A stretch of DNA of 12,306 nt, taken from the NCBI GenBank assembly GCA_947631885.1, contig CANRMZ010000019.1, positions 1-12,306 on the forward strand. The letters run 5' to 3'. This DNA is from an uncultured Bacilli bacterium. GTDB taxonomy: Bacteria; Bacillota_I; Bacilli_A; RF39; UBA660. Positions within the stretch are counted from its first letter, which is position 1; each line of letters opens with the position of its first letter. A program made the translations under genes and the position numbers. Shown here piece by piece: positions 1-5,949 of the stretch. The notes beneath the pieces are model-generated. The model searched no databases. It was not told the DNA's origin and saw only the letters and a program-made list of their open reading frames with translations.

Positions 1-295
1 CATTAATATCATATTCTTTCGTTTCTTCGACAGGTTTAGGGGTCACCACTTCTTCGGGAGTTTCTAGCTTAATACTTCTACGCCTTGGAACATCATTATA
101 ATGGGTATCCAAGATACTCTTTATTTTCTCAACATCTATGCTATTTCCCTTGTTATTGCCAATAACCGTAGCATTACTTTTTATCTCAAAATTATCGAGC
201 TCAGTTTGATTAATCTCTTTATATAATTGATTATTTCTTTGAGTTCTGGTAGGAATAGCATTCTCGTCATAATATCTATCAGTTCTTGAATCCAT
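1..295 (-). CDS. Partial hypothetical protein, N-terminal 98 residues
   Basis: The reading frame opens at the ATG at 295-293 and stays open to the left window edge, so the stop codon lies outside. A strong ribosome site, GAGGTGA, ends 7 bases before the ATG and fixes the start. The peptide begins MDSRTDRYYDENAIPTRTQR and is hydrophilic and rich in Asn, Lys, Glu and Arg. It has no signal peptide or membrane segment in the visible part, and a basic patch PRRRSIK near residue 75 is followed by a Pro/Glu-rich stretch (TPEEVVTPKPVEETKE) typical of a disordered linker. I do not recognise the family and assign no function. It is divergent from the ferredoxin gene and shares the 104-base spacer with it. 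No clean sigma-A promoter was found for it: a TTAACA and TATATT pair at 315-341 is only 15 bases apart and too close to the ribosome site. Confidence 0.72.
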   Translation of the reverse strand, partial: MDSRTDRYYDENAIPTRTQRNNQLYKEINQTELDNFEIKSNATVIGNNKGNSIDVEKIKSILDTHYNDVPRRRSIKLETPEEVVTPKPVEETKEYDIN

Positions 296-352
296 TATGA
301 TTCACCTCTTATTAAATATAACATAAATAACGAATTGTTAAAAGAATTATTG

Positions 353-381
353 TTGCTTTTTGTTGGAATTTTGTCTATAAT
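353..381 (+). promoter_or_regulatory. Sigma-A-type promoter of the ferredoxin gene
   Basis: A consensus -10 box TATAAT (376-381) lies exactly 17 bases downstream of TTGCTT (353-358), a 3/6 match to the -35 consensus. Transcription would begin near 388, a few bases before the ribosome site AAGGAGG (387-393). Spacing and the perfect -10 make this a good call; the weak -35 suggests help from, or control by, a regulator. Confidence 0.6.
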
Positions 382-388
382 TAGACAA
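371..388. promoter_or_regulatory. Perfect 18-bp dyad over the ferredoxin -10 box (Rex-like operator candidate)
   Basis: TTGTCTA (371-377), a 4-base TAAT centre (378-381) and TAGACAA (382-388) form a perfect inverted repeat. It covers the whole -10 box and touches the ribosome site, so a bound protein would block RNA polymerase. The 7-4-7 layout with TTGT...ACAA ends is the shape of Rex (NADH-sensing repressor) operators in Bacillota; FNR/CRP-like proteins also favour related dyads. The regulator assignment is an inference. Confidence 0.5.
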
Positions 389-399
389 GGAGGATACTT

Positions 400-669
400 A
401 TGAAAAAGTTAGTTGTTAAGGATGATGTTTGTATAGGATGTGGAGCTTGTGTAGCTATTGATGCCCTACATTTTGATTTGAATGAAAATGGTCTTTCTTC
501 TGTTATTAGTAATGAAAATGTCGAAACAGGAGAAGTTATTACTGCTATTAATACTTGCCCTGTTAATGCTATTAAATTAGTTGACGAAAATAATGAAGAT
601 AGCCAAAAAGATGGCTGTGCTTGTGATAATTGTGAACATTGTGCTCATCATGAGAATCATGAAGCTTAA
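400..669 (+). CDS. 4Fe-4S single-cluster ferredoxin with Cys/His-rich tail
   Basis: This 89-residue cytoplasmic electron carrier has the ferredoxin motif C11-x2-C14-x2-C17 followed by C53-P54, which together ligate one [4Fe-4S] cluster (ferredoxin Fer4_13/Fer4_15 type). The core ends near residue 62. It continues into an acidic linker and then an unusual tail with four cysteines (C73, C75, C78, C81) and four histidines (H80, H83, H84, H87), which the family does not normally need. Small ferredoxins of this type pass low-potential electrons to partner oxidoreductases; the partner is not in this window. The start is fixed by AAGGAGG six bases upstream. It is the only plus-strand gene here and stands alone between its own promoter and a terminator. 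The overlapping palindrome suggests redox-dependent control. Confidence 0.9.
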   Translation: MKKLVVKDDVCIGCGACVAIDALHFDLNENGLSSVISNENVETGEVITAINTCPVNAIKLVDENNEDSQKDGCACDNCEHCAHHENHEA

Positions 670-691
670 TTAAAAATTCTTAATTTAATAT

Positions 692-721
692 AAAAAAGCT
701 TTCCTTTTTGGGAAAGTTTTT
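692..721. terminator. Bidirectional rho-independent terminator between ferredoxin and rluB
   Basis: Stem CTTTCC (699-704) pairs with GGAAAG (711-716) around a 6-base loop. The arms are flanked by an A run (692-697) and a T run (717-721), so the hairpin has a U-tail on both strands. It sits between the convergent ends of the ferredoxin gene (669) and rluB (720) and can serve both. Confidence 0.8.
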
Positions 722-1430
722 ATTTGTTATATAATTTTTTCACTTCTTTAATGGTAAGAGGACGATATTCGCCTGATTTAAGATTACCCAAAGTTAAAAA
801 ATCATATGATACTCTTGTTAGCTTATCAACATCATAGCCTAACGATTTAAATAGTTTTTTGACAATATGATTACGTCCTTCGATTATTGTAACTAAGATA
901 TAAGTAGCATCTTTTATAGGGTCCTTTTTCTTAATTTTAAAATCTACTACCTCTACTCTACGTCCTTCGACAATAGGTCCATCTTTTAATTTTTGAATTG
1001 CATCTTTATCAATAATTCCTTTAAGTTTAGCTAGATATCCTTTAGGGACTTCATAAGATGGATGAATAAGCATATTTGTAAGCTCACCATCATTAGTAAG
1101 TAAAATAAGCCCTGTTGTATCATAATCAAGTCTTCCAATTGGATATATTCTTTGATCAGTATCGATTAGATCCACTACTGTTTTACGATTTTTTTCATCT
1201 TCCGCAGATGATATAACTCCTCGCGGTTTATTAAGCATATAGTATACCTTATTGGTTTGTTTATTAAGCATTTTGCCATTTATTTCAATCGTATCATTAT
1301 TATCAACTTTAGTACCAAGTTTATTAACAATAACACCATTAACTGATACCTCATTATTTAAAATCAGTTCTTCAGCTTTTCTTCTTGAACAATATCCTAA
1401 ATTAGCAATGACTTTTTGTAATCTTTCCAT
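720..1430 (-). CDS. rluB: 23S rRNA pseudouridine synthase RluB
   Basis: This 236-residue enzyme converts a uridine of 23S rRNA (U2605 in E. coli numbering) to pseudouridine during ribosome assembly. Residues 1-60 form an S4 RNA-binding domain (MERLQKVIANLGYCSRRKAE). The RsuA/RluB-type catalytic domain follows, with the signature GRLDYDTTGL at 99-108, where D102 is the catalytic aspartate, and the motif LTNDGEL. The frame can be extended to an ATG at 1442, but that ATG lies directly before and partly in the ribosome site GAGGTG (1435-1440). The start at 1430, four bases after that site, is therefore chosen and gives the usual N-terminus. It is the last gene of the dac-ATPase-spmA-spmB-rluB run and ends at a terminator. 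A RluB assignment is firmer than RsuA or RluE because of length and the B. subtilis gene order. Confidence 0.93.
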   Translation of the reverse strand: MERLQKVIANLGYCSRRKAEELILNNEVSVNGVIVNKLGTKVDNNDTIEINGKMLNKQTNKVYYMLNKPRGVISSAEDEKNRKTVVDLIDTDQRIYPIGRLDYDTTGLILLTNDGELTNMLIHPSYEVPKGYLAKLKGIIDKDAIQKLKDGPIVEGRRVEVVDFKIKKKDPIKDATYILVTIIEGRNHIVKKLFKSLGYDVDKLTRVSYDFLTLGNLKSGEYRPLTIKEVKKLYNK

Positions 1431-1451
1431 AAGGCACCTCATAAGTATTTT

Positions 1452-1479
1452 ATCATACTTTAAAAGAAAATGTTAGCAA
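1452..1479 (-). promoter_or_regulatory. Possible internal promoter for rluB
   Basis: On the minus strand TTGCTA (1479-1474) and TATGAT (1457-1452) are 16 bases apart, in the last codons of spmB and the short spmB-rluB gap. It would start transcription near 1445, just before the rluB ribosome site, letting this housekeeping gene be made without the sporulation genes. The -10 box also lies in a 6-bp inverted repeat (1443-1460). Match quality is moderate in AT-rich DNA. Confidence 0.33.
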
Positions 1480-1969
1480 GCACAAAAGCCATTATAATAC
1501 CTGCTAAATCAGCAAGTAAACCAACTGCTAAAGTATACCTAATTTTAGATACCTTTATGGAGCTATAATATAAAGCTATAACATATATCGTTGTATCGGT
1601 ACATCCTTGTAATATGGAAGCTAGTCTACCAGCAAAAGAATCAGGGCCATAAATAGCAAAAATATTAGTCATAATAGACATTGATGCTGTTCCTGAGATA
1701 GGTCTTAAAATAGCCATAGGTAGAATTTGGGCTGGAATATCAATAAGCTTTATGACAGGAGCAAGAATAAAAGATAAAACATCACTGTTTAAAAAAAGAT
1801 TAACGGCAAAGATCATAGCTAAGATTGCTGGAAAGATATTATAGCAAATCTTAAGACCATCTTTTACTCCTGTTAAAAAGGAATCATATATATTTATCTT
1901 TTTAGAATTACCATACAAAATAACAAAAAAGACGAATAATGGAATGACAATAATTGATATTAATTTCAC
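1460..1969 (-). CDS. spmB: Spore maturation protein SpmB
   Basis: This integral membrane protein of 169 residues (B. subtilis SpmB has 178) belongs to the Gate-domain family (nucleoside-recognition-like). With SpmA it is needed for normal dehydration of the spore core in Bacillus. The family hallmarks RPISGTASM (89-97) and GCTDTTIYVIALYY (122-135) are clear. Membrane segments lie near residues 3-19, 43-60, 66-86, 122-136 and 146-168. The start is GTG at 1969, overlapping the spmA stop TGA by four bases (GTGA). Its ribosome site AAGGAG lies nine bases upstream, inside the last codons of spmA, so the two are translationally coupled. It is followed after 29 bases by rluB, as in B. subtilis. Confidence 0.93.
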   Translation of the reverse strand: MKLISIIVIPLFVFFVILYGNSKKINIYDSFLTGVKDGLKICYNIFPAILAMIFAVNLFLNSDVLSFILAPVIKLIDIPAQILPMAILRPISGTASMSIMTNIFAIYGPDSFAGRLASILQGCTDTTIYVIALYYSSIKVSKIRYTLAVGLLADLAGIIMAFVLANIFF

Positions 1970-2580
1970 TTATGTTTTCTCCTTATTAAATAATCAATAA
2001 AAATAGCAAAGATAAAAGATGTGCCTGTAGCAATAATCGCGGGAACAATTATCTGCGTTGGACTAGCCGAATTATAAGCCATTCTTATTGCAATGATTGT
2101 TGTAGGTATGATTGTAACGCCCGCGGTATTAAGTACTAAAAAAGTTATCATTGGTGTTGATGCCGTATCTTTTTTATCATTTATTTTTTGCAGCTCTTCC
2201 ATCGCCTTTAGACCAAATGGCGTTGCCGCACTACCTAGCCCTAACATATTGGCCGCGATATTCGAAGATATATATCCTAGGGCTTTATTATCTTTGGGAA
2301 CTGAAGGAAATAACTTATTTAAAAAAGGTCTTAGCATACTAGCAAACTTAGAAAGCAGGCCTGAATCTTCGGCAATTTTCATAATGCCACTCCATAAAGC
2401 TATCGTGGGAAGTAAAGACAATATAAGCTTTAAGGCATCATTACCACTTGTTAAAATAGTATTATTTATAATATCTACTTTTCCCGAGATAAAACTATAG
2501 ATAATTGCAATGACAATTAGAAATGTCCATATAATTGAAACCATAGTAAAGTATATGAAAGCAAAAAAATATAAGACCAT
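1966..2580 (-). CDS. spmA: Spore maturation protein SpmA
   Basis: This polytopic membrane protein of the Gate-domain family is the partner of SpmB in spore core dehydration. The frame gives 204 residues, against about 196 in B. subtilis. Family motifs are SGIMKIAEDSGLL (64-76), GLGSAATPFGLKAMEEL (114-130) and NTAGVTIIPTTIIAIRMAY (151-169). The start is uncertain. The outer ATG at 2580 lies 12 bases after the ATPase stop but has no ribosome site. The internal ATG at 2544 (residue 13, MVSIIWTFLIVIA) matches the usual SpmA N-terminus, yet also lacks a ribosome site. I give the outer limit, and the mature gene may start at 2544. It ends in TGA, overlapping spmB. Lack of an own ribosome site suggests translation by coupling to the upstream ATPase. 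Confidence 0.92.
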   Translation of the reverse strand: MVLYFFAFIYFTMVSIIWTFLIVIAIIYSFISGKVDIINNTILTSGNDALKLILSLLPTIALWSGIMKIAEDSGLLSKFASMLRPFLNKLFPSVPKDNKALGYISSNIAANMLGLGSAATPFGLKAMEELQKINDKKDTASTPMITFLVLNTAGVTIIPTTIIAIRMAYNSASPTQIIVPAIIATGTSFIFAIFIDYLIRRKHK

Positions 2581-2592
2581 TTAAGTCTTACA

Positions 2593-3444
2593 TTATTTAA
2601 AATCATCTTCATTTTCTTTAAAAAAATCATAGTATATCTTAACATTAGGTAGATTATACCATTTTTCTTCTTTAACAGGAGTTTCGTCAAGATTATAGAT
2701 CTTGGCATCTCTTAAAGAAAGTAAAAATGGTGAATGCGTTGAAATTATAAACTGACAATTATAAAATCTTACGGATTCTTCAATAAAAGTTTTAAGTTTA
2801 AGTTGATTTTCGGCAGATAAACTATTTTCTGGTTCATCTAAAAGATATATGGCATCTTCCTTTATTTCTCTTTCCCAAAACATTAATGATGACTCCCCAT
2901 TAGATTGTTCAATAATATTGTTATTAGTAAGTCTTGTTCTTATATATTTCGACATTGTTTGATGTTTAGAATCATAACTATTTTTTAGCTTCTCATAATT
3001 AGCAAGATTGCTGTCATATTCACTATACTTATTTTTTAAAAATTCACTTGCTAGTTCTTCTTTACGACGATTTACACCACTGTTAATAGCTCTTATGTCA
3101 AGTAAATAATCAAAGACATCATCACTAGTTATATGTTTTATCTCTATTGGCTTATCTAAAGCCATTTTACATTTACAAAAATTTACGTACATATCAAAGT
3201 TGGCACCCTTATCCATTTTTTCTTTACGCTCGGCCCCAAGCTTACTAGAGATAATATTTAGCAAAGTAGTTTTACCACAGCCATTATTACCGGCGAAAAT
3301 AGTAATGTTATCAAAATTAACATCCTTAAATTCTTTACGAGAAAAGAAACCTATAGGATAACTCGAATTATGAATTCTTCTTTCATCGCCTATACCAAGT
3401 TCTTGCTCATCATCGAGAAGCGTAAATTTACGTAAATATATCAT
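2593..3444 (-). CDS. Small ABC-type AAA ATPase (AAA_21/COG3910-like)
   Basis: This 283-residue soluble ATPase has all elements of the ABC/SMC-type nucleotide fold. It has Walker A GNNGCGKTT (52-60), a degenerate signature SNGES (181-185), Walker B IYLLDEPE with D203/E204 (199-205), a D-loop ENSLS (206-210) and the switch histidine in STHSPF (235-240). Residues 125-175 are lysine/glutamate-rich and may form a short coiled-coil insertion. There is no membrane segment, so it is not a complete transporter. Its resemblance is to stand-alone predicted ATPases of the AAA_21 group, whose substrates are mostly unknown. The start follows AGGGAG by five bases. It lies 30 bases after the carboxypeptidase and 12 before spmA, splitting a gene order that is uninterrupted in B. 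subtilis. Role in the cell is unknown; related proteins also occur as defence or DNA-processing ATPases, but nothing here points to that. Confidence 0.87.
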   Translation of the reverse strand: MIYLRKFTLLDDEQELGIGDERRIHNSSYPIGFFSRKEFKDVNFDNITIFAGNNGCGKTTLLNIISSKLGAERKEKMDKGANFDMYVNFCKCKMALDKPIEIKHITSDDVFDYLLDIRAINSGVNRRKEELASEFLKNKYSEYDSNLANYEKLKNSYDSKHQTMSKYIRTRLTNNNIIEQSNGESSLMFWEREIKEDAIYLLDEPENSLSAENQLKLKTFIEESVRFYNCQFIISTHSPFLLSLRDAKIYNLDETPVKEEKWYNLPNVKIYYDFFKENEDDFK

Positions 3445-3474
3445 AATAACTCCCTATAAAGGTATTATAGCTTA

Positions 3475-4548
3475 TTAAAATATATTTTTAAACCAATTTT
3501 TTACTTTATTCCAAAATGAGACTTTGCCTACCTTTACGTAAACTGGCTCACTATGAATTAATTTATCATTTAAATAGACATTGGCACTACCTACATTATC
3601 TTTATCTTGATAATTAATATTGCTCTTTAAATAATACTTTATTTTAAAATTTTCTACATCTTCTTTCTTTACAATTTTTGTAAAACTATTTTTTATATAT
3701 AAAGTATCTTCAATATAGACTGAATCATCTATTATTTTAAAATTATCTTTATCTAAAATATTTAGTTTTAAATAATTATCTTTTATATCTTCATATAAAT
3801 TTTTATGATCATTCCAATCATTACCATCATTTAAAGTTACAATAACGATATTCTTGCCCTCAATAGTGCCAGTTGTAACTAAAGTCCGACGAGCTTTTTT
3901 GGTAAAGCCGGTCTTCCCTCCCGTTATAAAATCATATCGTAATAGTTTATTTTTACTAGCCCAGGAATATGTTTTATTGCTGCTTTTGGCAGTATAATTT
4001 TGAGTACCAAATATCTTACGAAAAGTTTTATTTTTCATAGCATATGAGGTTAATATAGCCATATCGTAAGCACTAGACTTATTACCCTGTCCTTTATCAT
4101 TTTCAAGACCATGACTATTGATAAAATAGCTATCATCCATTTTGAGTTCATTAGCTTTATCATTCATCATTTTCGCAAATTCAGGCATTGAACCAGCAAT
4201 AGTTCTTGCAATCATCGTGGCAGCATCATTACCACTTCTTAGCATCATTCCATAAAGCAGATCTTTTAGAGTTATCTTTTCTCCCACTTCTAGATAAATA
4301 GAACTACCCACTGCTTTATAAATGCTATCATCAACCGTGACAACTTCATCTAAATCACCATTTTCAATAGCAATAATACATGTCATAATTTTGGTAATCG
4401 AAGCAATTAATCTTTTTTCATGAATATTTTCTCCCATTATGACATCATTATTATCCATGTCCATCACGATATAACTTGATGCCGATATTGCTTTGGCATT
4501 TGTAAGGCAAACAAAAAGACTTATTATAAAAATTAATAATTTCTTCAT
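3475..4548 (-). CDS. D-alanyl-D-alanine carboxypeptidase (peptidase S11, DacB/DacF-like)
   Basis: This penicillin-binding protein of 357 residues removes the terminal D-Ala from peptidoglycan pentapeptides outside the cytoplasmic membrane, limiting cross-linking. Residues 1-20 are a signal peptide (MKKLLIFIISLFVCLTNAKA) with an Ala-x-Ala cleavage pattern. The three active-site motifs are present: S50-I-T-K53 with the nucleophile S50, S105-G-N107 and K212-T-G214. Residues from about 265 form the smaller C-terminal domain, and the tail FWNKVKNWFKNIF is amphipathic, as in S11 enzymes that bind the membrane surface. Position before spmA-spmB-rluB argues for the DacB role (spore cortex) over vegetative DacA, but the sequence alone cannot separate DacB from DacF. 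The ATG at 4548 is the only start that keeps the signal peptide, although it has no ribosome site. The gap to the LRR gene upstream is 28 bases. Confidence 0.92.
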   Translation of the reverse strand: MKKLLIFIISLFVCLTNAKAISASSYIVMDMDNNDVIMGENIHEKRLIASITKIMTCIIAIENGDLDEVVTVDDSIYKAVGSSIYLEVGEKITLKDLLYGMMLRSGNDAATMIARTIAGSMPEFAKMMNDKANELKMDDSYFINSHGLENDKGQGNKSSAYDMAILTSYAMKNKTFRKIFGTQNYTAKSSNKTYSWASKNKLLRYDFITGGKTGFTKKARRTLVTTGTIEGKNIVIVTLNDGNDWNDHKNLYEDIKDNYLKLNILDKDNFKIIDDSVYIEDTLYIKNSFTKIVKKEDVENFKIKYYLKSNINYQDKDNVGSANVYLNDKLIHSEPVYVKVGKVSFWNKVKNWFKNIF

Positions 4549-4576
4549 ATTATAAGTCTATGCACATTTATTTAAA

Positions 4577-5863
4577 TTAATCATATTTTGCAAATTCATC
4601 ACCATAGTAGTTATTATTAAACATATCAATCATTTGATAATATCTTGGATGAGCACGCCATCCTTGATGAGTAGATTGATTACCAGTGATAGCCATCAAT
4701 AGATTAGGATATGTCTCATCTAAAGCTTTAATACCACTTGCTCCAAGGCCAGTGTTGTTTATCCATAATCTTTCTAGCATCGGCAAATGTAAAAGTGGTT
4801 CAACATCGGTAACTTTATTAAGATTAGCTAAATTTAAATCCACAAGTTCAGTATTTTCTTTAAGTGGCGATATATCACTTATAGGATTAATAAATAGCTC
4901 TAAATAATGAAGATGTTTTAATTTACTAATTGGGGTAATATCACTAATCTTATTATCCGCAAGAATTAATATTCTTAAATCTGGTAAATAGTCACCAATT
5001 ACCGAAATGTCTGTAATTGCTTGGTGGCCTAAATCTAAAGCTTTAAGTTTAGTACAATACTTTAAAACCTGAATATCTTCACTAGTCATCCGAACATAAT
5101 CAAAATATTGAATTAATACAGAAAATGTAATAGCGTCAGTTCTTAAAGACCATCTCCCTAAACTTACTACCCAATTGGTTTCAATATCAGGATAATCTTT
5201 TCTAAACTGATCACATTCTTCATTACTTAATTTTGTATAGCTTAAATCTAATTTCTTTATATTAGGAAATAAACTGATTAGTTTCTTAACATCTTCACTA
5301 TTTACTTTAGTCCTTGATAAATCTAATTCTTCTATCGAATTTTCAAATTTTTTATTATCGACTATTACGGTAAAATCAAACTTAACATTAGGAAACTTGT
5401 TCATAAGCAAAACTTGTTCATCAACAGTAAGACTTTGGCCAAGTAGGTTCACTTCTTTTAGCTTATGGAAATTTTCTAAAAGACTTGTTAAATTCTCATC
5501 TATTTGGCATTTAGTCAAATCTAAATATGTAACATTATCTCTAATTTTAGTTCCATAAACATCAACAACTAGTTCAATATCAAACTTAATATTAGGATAT
5601 TTACTTTCTAAATAATCTTTATCACTTTTCTCTAATTTCAATTCACCAAAATCTACTTCTTTAAGCAAATAAAACTTATCTATTGAATCGGCAATAGATT
5701 TAATATCAACTGTATTTAAACTAGCTAAATTAATAACTTTAGAATTACGATAAAAGCTTAAATTTCCTATTTCTATTTTTTGGAGGCCATAGAATATAAC
5801 TAAACAACAGATGATATTTGTTATTAATAGTATTGCTTCAATAACAAAGAATTTCTTTCGCAT
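4577..5863 (-). CDS. Membrane-anchored leucine-rich-repeat protein
   Basis: This protein of 428 residues has a short basic N-terminus and one membrane segment (about 5-26), so it probably is anchored with the repeats outside. Residues 67-134 and 135-201 are two copies of a 67-68-residue module: LKEV, then a long helix, a FPNVKFD-like turn, a beta strand and LDLS/T. A third, diverged copy starts at 202. Classical 22-residue bacterial LRRs follow at about 270-370 (LKALDLGHQAITDIS, LRILILADNKISDIT, LHYLELFINPISDIS). The C-terminus carries GWRAHPRYYQMIDMF (401-415), a tail motif seen in other Bacillota LRR proteins. No enzyme motif was found; a ligand- or wall-binding role is inference. An upstream ATG at 5923 exists, but AAGGAGGT five bases before the ATG at 5863 decides the start. 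It appears to lead the operon that contains dac, the ATPase, spmA, spmB and rluB. Confidence 0.88.
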   Translation of the reverse strand: MRKKFFVIEAILLITNIICCLVIFYGLQKIEIGNLSFYRNSKVINLASLNTVDIKSIADSIDKFYLLKEVDFGELKLEKSDKDYLESKYPNIKFDIELVVDVYGTKIRDNVTYLDLTKCQIDENLTSLLENFHKLKEVNLLGQSLTVDEQVLLMNKFPNVKFDFTVIVDNKKFENSIEELDLSRTKVNSEDVKKLISLFPNIKKLDLSYTKLSNEECDQFRKDYPDIETNWVVSLGRWSLRTDAITFSVLIQYFDYVRMTSEDIQVLKYCTKLKALDLGHQAITDISVIGDYLPDLRILILADNKISDITPISKLKHLHYLELFINPISDISPLKENTELVDLNLANLNKVTDVEPLLHLPMLERLWINNTGLGASGIKALDETYPNLLMAITGNQSTHQGWRAHPRYYQMIDMFNNNYYGDEFAKYD

Positions 5864-5871
5864 GTTGGACC

Positions 5872-5891
5872 TCCTTTTGCTACTAAAAGGA
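5872..5891. repeat. Perfect 7-bp inverted repeat over the LRR ribosome site
   Basis: TCCTTTT (5872-5878) and AAAAGGA (5885-5891) are separated by six bases. On the minus strand the second arm contains the ribosome site of the LRR gene. The dyad could act as an RNA hairpin hiding that site, or as a protein-binding site overlapping the proposed -10 box. Confidence 0.4.
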
Positions 5892-5916
5892 TACCATGTT
5901 ATACAATAAAATTCAA
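5888..5916 (-). promoter_or_regulatory. Likely promoter of the LRR-dac-ATPase-spmAB-rluB operon
   Basis: On the minus strand TTGAAT (5916-5911) and TATCCT (5893-5888) have a 17-base spacer, each 4/6 to the sigma-A consensus. Transcription would start near 5881, leaving a leader of about 18 bases. An alternative -10, TATAAC (5903-5898), is a better hexamer but has only a poor T-rich -35. This is the only promoter-sized gap ahead of the operon. Confidence 0.42.
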
Positions 5917-5926
5917 TTAACAAAAC

Positions 5927-5949
5927 AAAAAAAGATGCACAAGCACCTT
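5927..5949 (-). terminator. Rho-independent terminator after the DUF308 gene
   Basis: On the minus strand AAGGTGC (5949-5943) pairs with GCATCTT (5938-5932) around the loop TTGT, with one G-U pair, followed by a run of seven T (5933-5927). The first arm includes bases of the DUF308 stop codon. It closes the Rossmann gene-pyrophosphatase-DUF308 unit just before the LRR promoter. Confidence 0.75.

Noticed and set aside
1443..1460. 6-bp inverted repeat AAGTAT/ATACTT in the spmB-rluB gap as a terminator
   Set aside because: AT-rich, weak stem and no T run after it on the minus strand; more likely incidental or tied to the possible rluB promoter.
1252..1476. A 74-codon open frame on the plus strand opposite the start of rluB
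   Set aside because: Antisense to the S4 domain of a certain gene; no ribosome site and only hydrophobic low-complexity residues.
2093..2500. A 135-codon open frame on the plus strand, with a further one at 2151-2342, opposite spmA
   Set aside because: They lie wholly inside spmA on the other strand, show no ribosome site or family motif, and spmA is certain from its motifs.
2593..3444. ATPase as part of an anti-phage defence system
   Set aside because: No nuclease, TOPRIM, toxin or other defence partner is next to it; neighbours are wall and spore genes.
4686..4907. A 73-codon open frame on the plus strand opposite the LRR gene
   Set aside because: A by-product of the repeated leucine codons of the LRR region on the minus strand.
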